From Bacillota bacterium (lineage in GTDB: Bacteria; Bacillota; Clostridia; Lachnospirales; Lachnospiraceae): a stretch of 13,767 bases of DNA. Under the pieces are notes generated by a model. That model ran no database searches and was not told where the DNA came from. It was given only the letters and a program-made list of their open reading frames with translations. Both the position numbers and the translations under genes were made by a program. The stretch lies in assembly GCA_023415055.1 (NCBI GenBank), contig JAEZLZ010000076.1, positions 1 through 13,767 of the forward strand. Reading direction: 5' to 3'. Below, in pieces: positions 7,109-13,767 of the stretch; the stretch's first letter is position 1; each line of letters opens with the position of its first letter.

Positions 7109-8785
7109 TTATTGATTATTGCGAGGCCAAGCAAAAGTAACGCCCATCTTTTCCTTATTAGCATGGAATCGCTCATTCTGATAAGCATCCAAATCCTTCA
7201 TTCCCATAGAATCCATCTGTGCAATGGTATCATTATACATTTGGGTTGCTTCCTGTGCGGTACCAGCCATTACTATTAACGGGAACTGCTGATTCCAATA
7301 TTCACTCAGCTGAACATTAACAGCTGCAAGATCAGTACCTGATTCCGGTGTTACAGAGGTAAAGATCTTATCGTCAAAAATATGTCCTTTAGCCCACTTA
7401 TTTGAGAAGTCTTTTTTATTTTGTTCATAAGCATCTTGATTGACTTTTGGCCGATACATTTCTACCCATAAATAATCACACATGAAATCCTGAATGCTTG
7501 AACAATATTTAGCATTATAAGTAGACGGATCTTCAGAACGTTCTTTCTCACATTCCGGTTTAATTACAGCCTTTCCATCAACTATGTCGCAATTACCAAT
7601 ACCGCCAAGATAATAGGAGTAAGAAACTTCTGGTTGCGTCATGAAGGCAAGTAATGCTGCTGCGCGCTCAGGATTTTTGCAATTCTTTGAAATCATAGTT
7701 GCAGTCCAACCGGCTGTAGGAGATGGTGATATGATAGATTCCTTGCCTCCATCACCTTTAATCAATCCAACAGCTTCCATTAATGCATTATTATCTGCAT
7801 AGTACAACGTATCGTAACCAGAAAGGTACGCTTGTGATGTGCCGGCAAATACACCACCGGATGAAATAAGCTTTTTACGCGTTGCATTATCCATGGTGAA
7901 AATTTCATCTGTGGTCAAACCTTTGTTATAGATTTCATTCAGGAAGAGAATAGCTTCGAGGTATTCCGGCTGACGTTTTTCATTCATAAGGTTTCCATCC
8001 TTATCCTCACGATCAATACCGAACTGCTCTGCTAAATAATTTACATCTATACCCATATAAGGTACTACCTTCTGTCCATTATAAGTTATTCCTGCATCCT
8101 TAACCTTCTGTAATGCGGCAATAAATCCTTCTTTCGTATTCATGGAAGCCGGGTCAATATTCAGCTGCTTCATAATGTCCTGACGTGCAAAGTTCATGTT
8201 AAGGGTCTCAAGAACAATTCCTTTATCGTTAGTTTCCTGAAGATCATAGAAATAGCTTACCCATGAATACCAGTGATTATCTTTCTCATTTGTATACCAC
8301 TTAACCATACCATCTGAAGCTTGTATATCTGGTGCATAATTTGCCTTCAGTTCATCCAAAGGCAATAACATTTCGTTATCTTCCATGGTCTTACGCTCGA
8401 TAGAATATGCATCATAAGTAATAATATCAGGTAAACTGTCGGTTGCGATTAAAACGTTTAATTTTTCCTGAGAACCGATCGTATACTTAATCGTAACGCC
8501 AGTATTGTCTAAAACATATTTATCAAATGCGTTATTTGTAGGATCGAAGTTTAAATCTGCCCAATCATAAGCTATGAACCATTCCAATTCAACTGGGGAT
8601 GTATCCTTTTTCCAGCTGGGTGTGTCACTCCCCTCTGTAGTACCTTGTGCATCACTGCTATCCGCAGGAGCTACTGTTTCGCTGCTGGTAGTATCTTTCG
8701 TATCTACATCGGCTTTTTTACCACATGCAGAAAACATAGATACAACTAAGATTACTACCAGAGCAGTTGCTAAAAACTTTTTCAT
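7109..8785 (-). CDS. Extracellular solute-binding lipoprotein of a sugar ABC importer
   Basis: A 558-residue binding protein. The start at 8785 is chosen because AAGGAGG lies 8 nt upstream and a lipoprotein signal follows directly: MKKFLATALVVILVVSMFSAC, with the lipobox FSAC and lipidated Cys21. A longer frame starting at 8848 would put 21 charged residues before the signal. After the Cys come a Ser/Thr/Asp-rich tether (about 22-60) and a two-lobed binding domain of the LipO/family-1 type, with typical segments such as DSLPDIITYD and a C-terminal YNDTIAQMDSMGM...YQNERF ending. The large size fits binding proteins paired with LplB/YtcP permeases, which carry oligosaccharides. It should sit on the outer face of the membrane. 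It follows the two permease genes after a 108-bp spacer with a stem-loop, an arrangement that often allows the binding protein to be made in excess. Confidence 0.92.
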   Translation of the reverse strand: MKKFLATALVVILVVSMFSACGKKADVDTKDTTSSETVAPADSSDAQGTTEGSDTPSWKKDTSPVELEWFIAYDWADLNFDPTNNAFDKYVLDNTGVTIKYTIGSQEKLNVLIATDSLPDIITYDAYSIERKTMEDNEMLLPLDELKANYAPDIQASDGMVKWYTNEKDNHWYSWVSYFYDLQETNDKGIVLETLNMNFARQDIMKQLNIDPASMNTKEGFIAALQKVKDAGITYNGQKVVPYMGIDVNYLAEQFGIDREDKDGNLMNEKRQPEYLEAILFLNEIYNKGLTTDEIFTMDNATRKKLISSGGVFAGTSQAYLSGYDTLYYADNNALMEAVGLIKGDGGKESIISPSPTAGWTATMISKNCKNPERAAALLAFMTQPEVSYSYYLGGIGNCDIVDGKAVIKPECEKERSEDPSTYNAKYCSSIQDFMCDYLWVEMYRPKVNQDAYEQNKKDFSNKWAKGHIFDDKIFTSVTPESGTDLAAVNVQLSEYWNQQFPLIVMAGTAQEATQMYNDTIAQMDSMGMKDLDAYQNERFHANKEKMGVTFAWPRNNQ

Positions 8786-8809
8786 TTTATTTTCCTCCTT
8801 TTTATTAAA

Positions 8810-8828
8810 AGTAGTATTATCTACTACT
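8810..8828 (-). other. Stem-loop between permease and binding-protein genes
   Basis: Arms AGTAGTA and TACTACT (8822-8828 and 8810-8816) with a 5-nt loop, followed on the minus strand by TTTAATAAAAAGGAGG. It lies 108-bp-spacer-internal, just upstream of the binding-protein ribosome site. It could be an mRNA-stabilising or processing element, or a leaky terminator; at 7 bp it is weak. Confidence 0.35.
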
Positions 8829-8893
8829 ACCTTTCCATGTTTGATCACTTCTGTCCTTCCTTATCCCTGTAATATTCAAGTCCTAATCTGTAT

Positions 8894-9784
8894 TTAGCCC
8901 TTTACAGAGCCTATCATAACACCCTTCGCAAAATATTTTTGCAAAAAAGGATAGATACAAATAATCGGTGCTGCAGTGATTATCATAGCTGCAAGTTTGA
9001 TTGTCTGAGGAGATGATTGATTTGCTTGCTTTGAAACCATAATCGCTGCGCTGTTTGCGAGTGAGGATGTGGTCCCCGGTTCCGTAATCAGCCTTTTCAA
9101 GTAGAATTGAATCGTCTGAAGCTCCTGCGAAGAGGTATACATCATTGAGGTAAAATATGAATTCCAATATCCGACAAGTGAAAACAAGATAATCGTTGCA
9201 AACACTGCTTTAGAAAGAGGTATAACGATCTGAAAGAAGATTCTGTACTCTCCGGCACCATCAATCTTAGCAGCCTCCACCAGGCCTGCCGGTAATTCTG
9301 CAAAGAAGGACCGCATAATTATCATATTCCATACACTGAATAGAGATGGAATGATATATACCAGGAAGTTATCATAAAGCCCTAAATTTTTTATAACAAT
9401 GAAATATGGTATCAGACCTCCGCCAAAATACATTGTCAATGTCATAAACGGTGCATAAAAGCCTTTGAACTTTAAGCCAGGACGCGTCATCGCATAAGCT
9501 GCAAGTGCTGTAACTAAAAGACTGGCTGCAGTTCCGATGATAGTCTGGGCAGCCGTTACTGCAAACGCATCAAGTATTGTTCTGTCACGAAATACTGCCT
9601 TATAATTTGCAAAAGTGAACTGACGAGGCCAAAAATAAATACCGCCACGAATATAATCGTTACCGTTATTAAGTGATCCCACCAGACAGTACCAAAAGGG
9701 GTATAACATGATTAGCATCATTAAAAGCATTATTAGTACATTGATAACATCAAAGGTTGTAACTTTATTTCTTTTACGTTTCAT
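8894..9784 (-). CDS. Carbohydrate ABC transporter permease (YtcP/LplC type)
   Basis: A 296-residue inner-membrane permease of the CUT1 class with about six hydrophobic segments (about 13-36, 75-97, 108-131, 139-160, 190-210 and 262-282). The EAA loop that docks the ATPase is visible as EAAKIDGAGEYRIFFQIVIPL (170-190), and MYFGGGLIPYFIVIKNLGL (118-136) is typical of YtcP-type subunits. It begins 10 bp after the stop of the first permease with AGGAGG in front of the ATG, so the two are translated together and form the heterodimeric channel. Its substrate is delivered by the lipoprotein encoded next. No ATPase is encoded nearby; importers of this type are known to share a general MsmX-like ATPase encoded elsewhere. 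Confidence 0.93.
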   Translation of the reverse strand: MKRKRNKVTTFDVINVLIMLLMMLIMLYPFWYCLVGSLNNGNDYIRGGIYFWPRQFTFANYKAVFRDRTILDAFAVTAAQTIIGTAASLLVTALAAYAMTRPGLKFKGFYAPFMTLTMYFGGGLIPYFIVIKNLGLYDNFLVYIIPSLFSVWNMIIMRSFFAELPAGLVEAAKIDGAGEYRIFFQIVIPLSKAVFATIILFSLVGYWNSYFTSMMYTSSQELQTIQFYLKRLITEPGTTSSLANSAAIMVSKQANQSSPQTIKLAAMIITAAPIICIYPFLQKYFAKGVMIGSVKG

Positions 9785-9794
9785 TTCATCCCTC

Positions 9795-10700
9795 CTAGAA
9801 CAAACCTTTTTCCGTTAATTTTTTAGAACATGAATTAGCAAGCACTAATAAGATTACCGATACAGCTGATTTCAGTAAATTAACGGCGGTAGAATAAGAC
9901 ATTCTTCCCTGCGCAATACCAACCTTATAAACATATGTATCCAGCGTCTCTGAAAACGGTGTATTTATTGCATTCTGAAACATCATTACCGATTCAATGC
10001 CTGTGCTCAGGATAGATCCTATATCCAATATCAGCATTACCACGATTGTTCCCCTAATACATGGAAGCGAGATGTGCATGATACGCTGAAGACGCGAACA
10101 TCCATCTACAGTGGCAGCCTCATATATCTCTTGATCTACTCCTGAAAGGGCTGCTACATAAATAATCGATCCATAACCAAGTCCTTTAATCAACGATGCA
10201 CAAATATAAATGACATAAAACCAGGACCCATGTGCCATAAAATTAATAGATTCCTTCGAAAGCCCCAGCAGAACGCATAGATCGCTGAGTACACCGGTAG
10301 GACGTAACATCTCAAGCACCAGACCTGCGTAGATAACCCAAGAAAGAAAGTGTGGAAGATACGATACTGTCTGTGATGTTTTTTTGAATAGTCCGTTGGG
10401 GAGTTCATTAATCAGTAAAGCCAAAATAATCGGTGTAGGGAAACAAACTGCAGTACCCAGAACATTCAATGCAAGTGTATTGCGTATTACATTCAAAAGG
10501 TTCGGATCCTTAGCAAAATCTTTAAAATACTTCAGCCCAACCCATGCGGAAGCCCAAATTCCATCTCTGATATTAAAGTTTTTAAAAGCAATAATAATAC
10601 CATACATAGGTACATATGCAAATATAATGAGTACGATTATCGCTGGTATAATCATTGACTGAAGCACTAACTGCTCTTTCAACTTGTAATGCTTTTTCAT
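9795..10700 (-). CDS. Carbohydrate ABC transporter permease (LplB/YteP type)
   Basis: A 301-residue inner-membrane permease, first gene of the importer operon. Hydrophobic segments lie at about 15-40, 74-99, 115-131, 158-184, 215-236 and 277-291. The family signature YLPHFLSWVIYAGL (114-127) and the EAA loop EAATVDGCSRLQRIMHISLPCIRG (194-217) are both present. It pairs with the YtcP-type permease 10 bp downstream. The ATG is preceded by GGAGG with 7-nt spacing. The 155-bp region upstream holds a perfect inverted repeat (10774-10797) that may be an operator, but no promoter I would call with confidence. The likely regulator is the YesM/YesN pair encoded just downstream of the binding protein. 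Confidence 0.93.
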   Translation of the reverse strand: MKKHYKLKEQLVLQSMIIPAIIVLIIFAYVPMYGIIIAFKNFNIRDGIWASAWVGLKYFKDFAKDPNLLNVIRNTLALNVLGTAVCFPTPIILALLINELPNGLFKKTSQTVSYLPHFLSWVIYAGLVLEMLRPTGVLSDLCVLLGLSKESINFMAHGSWFYVIYICASLIKGLGYGSIIYVAALSGVDQEIYEAATVDGCSRLQRIMHISLPCIRGTIVVMLILDIGSILSTGIESVMMFQNAINTPFSETLDTYVYKVGIAQGRMSYSTAVNLLKSAVSVILLVLANSCSKKLTEKGLF

Positions 10701-10773
10701 TTACTATCCTCCATGTCTTTCAATATTCACTATAATTCTACATTAATTTTACTTTTTATCAGCAATGTTTACC

Positions 10774-10797
10774 ATAACAAATTTAATTATTTGTTAT
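10774..10797. repeat. Perfect 9-bp inverted repeat upstream of the importer operon
   Basis: Arms ATAACAAAT (10774-10782) and ATTTGTTAT (10789-10797) are exact complements separated by TTAATT. It lies 74-97 bp upstream of the first permease start, roughly where an operator or activator site would fall. It has no T-tract and almost no GC, so it is unlikely to be a terminator. A symmetric site suggests a dimeric repressor or activator; which one cannot be said. Confidence 0.45.
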
Positions 10798-10855
10798 CCA
10801 TTTTAGCTAATTTTGACTAAATTCAAACTCCAAAAATAGGAGGGTGCCTTAATTG

Positions 10856-11205
10856 TTAATGTATTTGGGCTGTTATCTTCCTACATAAAATCACTTCTGA
10901 AGATATTAACTTCTCTGATAAGTGCTTAATTGTCTCTTCTGCACTATTTACCCGATATGTTACAGTATCCGTTTTCTGTCCGTCTTTATCAGTACTTCGT
11001 TCTACTGTTATCTCAGAAGCATTTTTATCTGTTTCACCCTGTTTAACATCAACAGTAATCTGCTAAACTGAAGAAGATGTATCATTTGAAGAATTTCCCC
11101 CTGATGAAATCCCGTGCTTACTTTATTCCCTCCAATATAGTAAAACGAAGGTACCCATGCAAGAAAATCAACTATCTCATTTCCTGCATAGACCCTTCGT
11201 TAACG
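10856..11205 (-). pseudogene. Remnant of a secreted or surface protein gene, several lesions
   Basis: Two frames carry protein-like sequence that join into one. The upstream piece reads YAGNEIVDFLAWVPSFYYI then GGNKVSTG; after a one-base shift near 11107 it continues ISSGGNSSNDTSSSV, an in-frame TAG (11065-11063), then QITVDVKQGETDKNASEI, TVERSTDKDGQKTDTVTYRV and NSAEETIKHLSEK, to a TAA at 10858. The Ser/Asn-rich linker and the pattern ITVDVKQG...TDKDG.KTDTVTY..N.AEETI are reminiscent of repeat modules in large clostridial cell-surface proteins. No start codon or ribosome site is visible, and further shifts are likely at both ends. I cannot name the parent gene. It fills most of the 620 bp between the importer operon and the protease fragment; the rest looks empty apart from the inverted repeat. 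Confidence 0.6.
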
Positions 11206-11319
11206 GTAATACTTACTTTTCATTTTTAAATTGTTCAGGATAGAAATCTTTTATTTCATAATTACTACCCCTTTAGGCTGTCTTGCATTCTCAAAAGCAG
11301 TTCAACCTTATTCTCCGAA

Positions 11320-12465
11320 TCACCCTGGCAGACTATCCTCCAAACACAAGGCCCCATAGCCCAGAGTACGATTTGGATATACATTTTCCACCCTGAGCTG
11401 TCTTGCTCCGTTAATCAGGTACGCTTTTACCTTTTCTGCATAGAGATAAGGATCATTTCCGTTTACAATTCCCCATTGCATAAGCAGAGCGGCACTTCCT
11501 GTTACAAAGGGAGTTGCCATGGAGGTTCCGGAGCGGACAGCATAACCTCCGCCCGGAGCACAGGAATTGATATTTACTCCCGGTGCCACCAGATCCGGTT
11601 TGATTCGAAGATCTCTGGTAAAACCGCGTCCCGAGAAAGGTGCATAGCTGTCCGTATATGCATTATAAGCCCCGACAGTTATCACCATATCCGCCGTAGA
11701 AGGCACCGTAAGTGTTGTAAATTCTGATGGGAGTAGGAATCTGGTAGCCGGATTCTTCACCCCTCCTGCCGGGAGCCACATGTCATAATTACCAGTCACT
11801 ATCCGCTGTGGGACCAGCTCAATACGCCATACTCCCGAATTAATGTATCTTCCGGTAGGAATTAGCTCAATATAGATTTCCTGTTGAGGATTAAAGGGGG
11901 TTGGATCTCCGTAGTACAATAAGATCTGTGTCTGTCCAATGACAAATCTCTGCAGACCAAGGATCCGTGGTATCGGACCGACACGAGTTCCGTTCGGAGC
12001 TGTGAGTGTAACATCAAAATGATCATAATAATTCTTCCATATCTGTACATTGAGGGAGAATTCAAACTCGGTGACTGCAATCTCTACCGCCTGGTTGGTT
12101 CCCATGGTAAGTATACCCTGAGCATGATTTCCAGTCGCGCCTTCATTACCCGTTCCAATGACAATACAAGTCGTCCATAGAAGAGAGATATCATTGATAA
12201 AGCTCTCTAACAAGGTTCGGCCCGTGTGTGACCCATAATTATTACCAAAGCTGATGTTGATCGATATTGGCCTTCCGAAAGCAACCGCTGCTTTGATTGC
12301 AAAATCAATTCCCATCATCAGCTGAGAGGTGCGGGGGAAGGATTCCCCGACGGAGCTACCAAGCTTAACGACGATCAGCTCGCTGCTTGATGCTACTCCC
12401 CGAAAGCTTCCGTTACTTGCCCTGCCGTTGCCTGCAGCTATCCCGGCAACATGGGTTCCGTAGCT
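11320..12465 (-). pseudogene. Csp-like S8 (subtilisin) protease, C-terminal part, interrupted
   Basis: The frame runs from the junction with the recombinase element to a natural-looking C-terminus (GYGALCLEDSLPG). Just inside the break is YGTHVAGIAAGNG, with the catalytic His encoded at 12453-12451. It is followed by a conserved stretch RGVASSSELIVVKLG, the oxyanion-hole Asn in GTGNEG (codon at 12147-12145), a jelly-roll insert (about 12080-11720) characteristic of Csp-type germination proteases, and the Ser nucleophile in GTSMATP (codon at 11523-11521). The pro-region and catalytic Asp are missing. A Met at 12318 could start a 332-residue piece, but that would lack Asp and His and have no ribosome site. 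The broken codon region lies next to the element carrying the serine recombinase, so the gene is either a casualty or restorable by excision. It is visibly richer in GC than the recombinase gene. Confidence 0.85.
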
Positions 12466-12472
12466 AAAAAAC
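12454..12472. repeat. Direct repeat copy A at the protease/element junction
   Basis: Read on the minus strand it is GTTTTTTAGCTACGGAACC, and the protease frame (Ser-Tyr-Gly-Thr) enters here. It matches copy B (12551-12569) at 16 of 19 positions, at a distance of 97 bp. It probably contains the attachment-site crossover. Confidence 0.6.
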
Positions 12473-12500
12473 AGTACGCATTTTGTAGTGCATTATACAC

Positions 12501-12530
12501 AAAATAGCAAGTAGTGATTCTTGCCATTTT
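12501..12530 (-). terminator. Stem-loop after the recombinase gene
   Basis: Arms AAAATAGCAAG (12501-12511) and CTTGCCATTTT (12520-12530) with an 8-nt loop. On the minus strand the single mismatch becomes a G-U wobble, giving a continuous 11-bp RNA stem whose 3' arm ends in UAUUUU followed by GUGUAU. It is 38 bp past the recombinase stop and would separate its transcript from the protease fragment. Alternatively it is part of the recombinase's attachment site, which often contains imperfect inverted repeats. Confidence 0.5.
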
Positions 12531-12550
12531 GTTACTTTAGTGTATTTCAA

Positions 12551-12569
12551 CGTTGCGTAGCTGAAAAAC
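12551..12569. repeat. Direct repeat copy B at the recombinase 3' end
   Basis: Read on the minus strand it is GTTTTTCAGCTACGCAACG, beginning with the last base of the recombinase stop codon (TAG at 12571-12569). It differs from copy A at three of 19 positions. Confidence 0.6.
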
Positions 12570-13767
12570 TATATATTCCAGTGAATTTCAACATCTCTAT
12601 TTCCATATATGTCCTTCTCACCAATTTCAATATAGTCAATAAAATCATCAACTATTTCATTGGTTAGCTCTTCAAACTTTGCATATTTCTTTGCCATGGC
12701 AACAACATCAATTCTTGTGACATTTTCTTTTTGTAAAGACTCAATGTCACATTTTATTTTCTCGTGTTCCGCTTTAAGCTTATTTAAATCATTTTCGAAA
12801 TTTTGTTGGTTCGACATATACATAGTCTCAGTGACGACACCCTTAACCCTATCCATATACAGCGTTGAAACAGCCCTTTTGATATCATCCATCTTAACTA
12901 TTATATTCTTTAACTCTTGCTGTTTCCCATTCAACTTTTTCTCGAGACTTATGCGACCAGTTAGTATCTTTTCAATCACGTCGTTATTAGCTTCATCATT
13001 AAGCACACTATCAATTAAATTGTGAATTTCATTACTTACTAATTCAATTAATTTATTTAACGATACCGTGTGTGATGTACATTCTTTATTCCTTGTTTTA
13101 TTCGCCAATTGACACCTTATGTAAGTTTGTCTGTTAGGAGTATATCCACCTGTCTTAATCATACTTGAGCCGCAATCTTTACACTTAATCTTACCAGCTA
13201 AACAGTGTGCCTTCCTTTTGCCACTACTTAAATTAGTACTAACTGTACGCTTGGATTTCATCAGTTGCTGAACACGGTTGAATGTACTTAAATCGATGAT
13301 AGCTTCATGATTATTCTTAATTACGACCCATTCGTCTGCAGGAGCTATTACTACTTTTTTACTCTTGTAACTTACTTTTTTCTCTCGTCCCTGTATTAGT
13401 GTACCTACATAAGCCTCATTATTCAGAATCCTTTTAACAGTCGAAATACCCCAGATACCGTATTGCGTTGAAAAATTAGAAGCATAAACGTTTTGATACT
13501 TGTATCCAAGAGAGTTTTTATACTGCGTTGGGGTAAGGATCTTTTCGTTCGTGAGGATGTTCGTAATCTGCTTTACGCTGTATCCCTGCAAATACAAATC
13601 AAAAATCTTTTTCACAACTTTTGCAGCTTCGTTATCTACCACTATTTTATGTCTGTCTTCCGGGTCTTTCTTATAGCCATAGCAAGCAAAACTACCGAGA
13701 AATTGTCCATCCTCCATCTTCTTTCTAAATACAGCTTTAATGTTTTCACTCAATTCTTCAACATACC
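12569..13767 (-). CDS. Large serine recombinase (site-specific integrase), 5' end outside window
   Basis: The frame is open to the window edge; codons before the first possible start (TTG at 13753) read YVEE and join the family pattern E-E-L-S-E-N-I-K, so the gene continues and the N-terminal resolvase domain with the catalytic Ser is out of view. Present (numbered from the TTG): the Recombinase domain, beginning GSFACYGYKKDPED (20-33) and running through ISTVKRILNNEAYVGTLIQG (103-122); a zinc-ribbon with Cys191, Cys194, Cys214 and Cys225; and a long coiled coil (about 262-350) that in this family controls the direction of recombination. Such enzymes integrate and excise phages, ICEs, Tn4451-like transposons and skin elements without host factors, excision needing a partner protein. 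The stop lies about 100 bp from the broken protease gene, so this gene sits at the element end. Confidence 0.92.
   Translation of the reverse strand, partial: YVEELSENIKAVFRKKMEDGQFLGSFACYGYKKDPEDRHKIVVDNEAAKVVKKIFDLYLQGYSVKQITNILTNEKILTPTQYKNSLGYKYQNVYASNFSTQYGIWGISTVKRILNNEAYVGTLIQGREKKVSYKSKKVVIAPADEWVVIKNNHEAIIDLSTFNRVQQLMKSKRTVSTNLSSGKRKAHCLAGKIKCKDCGSSMIKTGGYTPNRQTYIRCQLANKTRNKECTSHTVSLNKLIELVSNEIHNLIDSVLNDEANNDVIEKILTGRISLEKKLNGKQQELKNIIVKMDDIKRAVSTLYMDRVKGVVTETMYMSNQQNFENDLNKLKAEHEKIKCDIESLQKENVTRIDVVAMAKKYAKFEELTNEIVDDFIDYIEIGEKDIYGNRDVEIHWNI

Noticed and set aside
7095..7118. AT-only imperfect hairpin at the end of the binding-protein gene
   Set aside because: It overlaps the stop codon, has essentially no GC pairs and no T-tract after it, so I do not call it a terminator.
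8883..9167. 94-residue minus-strand frame overlapping the second permease
   Set aside because: It is an alternative frame of a permease gene with clear family motifs; no independent start signal.
10735..10768. Possible promoter of the importer operon (TAGAAT or TATAGT as -10)
   Set aside because: Neither -10 candidate has a -35 match at acceptable spacing; the best upstream word (TTGCTG) is 19 bp away with 3 of 6 matches.
10825..10850. Hairpin CTCC/GGAG near the end of the surface-protein remnant
   Set aside because: Only four pairs, so it is likely to be chance.
11320..12318. Intact 332-residue protease starting at the Met at 12318
   Set aside because: The conserved frame continues upstream through the catalytic His to the junction, so this Met is internal and the gene is truncated rather than short.
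1..13767. CRISPR arrays, tRNA, rRNA or riboswitches
   Set aside because: No regularly spaced repeats, cloverleaf or known aptamer core was seen on either strand.

Overview
The window looks like a low-GC, spore-forming Firmicute, most likely a gut or plant-polymer-degrading Lachnospiraceae-type Clostridium. The grounds are AT-rich DNA with strong AGGAGG ribosome binding sites, an LplB/YtcP/lipoprotein sugar importer, a YesM/YesN two-component pair, and part of a Csp-like subtilisin of the kind found in spore formers. Almost every gene is on the minus strand, so the account below runs from high to low coordinates.

Right edge (13767 to about 12470): a large serine recombinase, cut by the window edge, ends next to a break in a Csp-like S8 protease gene. 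Only the C-terminal part of the protease (catalytic His and Ser, jelly-roll insert) is present. Its pro-region and catalytic Asp are missing and presumably lie beyond the element, outside the window. Two near-identical 19-bp direct repeats, 97 bp apart, and a stem-loop lie at the junction. Next come a decayed surface-protein remnant (about 11205-10856) and an AT-rich intergenic region with a perfect 9-bp inverted repeat.

Middle (10700 to 2233): two sugar ABC permeases and their lipoprotein binding protein (10700-7109); then, from its own likely promoter, a YesM-type kinase, a YesN-type regulator and a GH123/DUF4091 glycosidase packed almost end to end (6999-2806); then a GNAT acetyltransferase. 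No transport ATPase is present, as is usual for this importer class, which borrows a shared one. The likely logic is that the kinase/regulator pair senses an extracellular carbohydrate and controls an importer whose cargo is cut inside the cell.

Left part (2178 to 1): a broken AraC-family fragment on the plus strand, a GH109-like Gfo/Idh/MocA protein, a decayed GGDEF fragment, a long terminator-like hairpin, and the 5' end of a group II intron inserted two bases after that hairpin, as class C introns do. GH123 enzymes and characterised GH109 enzymes both act on N-acetylgalactosaminides, so a GalNAc-containing host glycan is a reasonable but unproven substrate. The locus is bounded by mobile elements on both sides and carries several gene remnants, so it is a region of active turnover.
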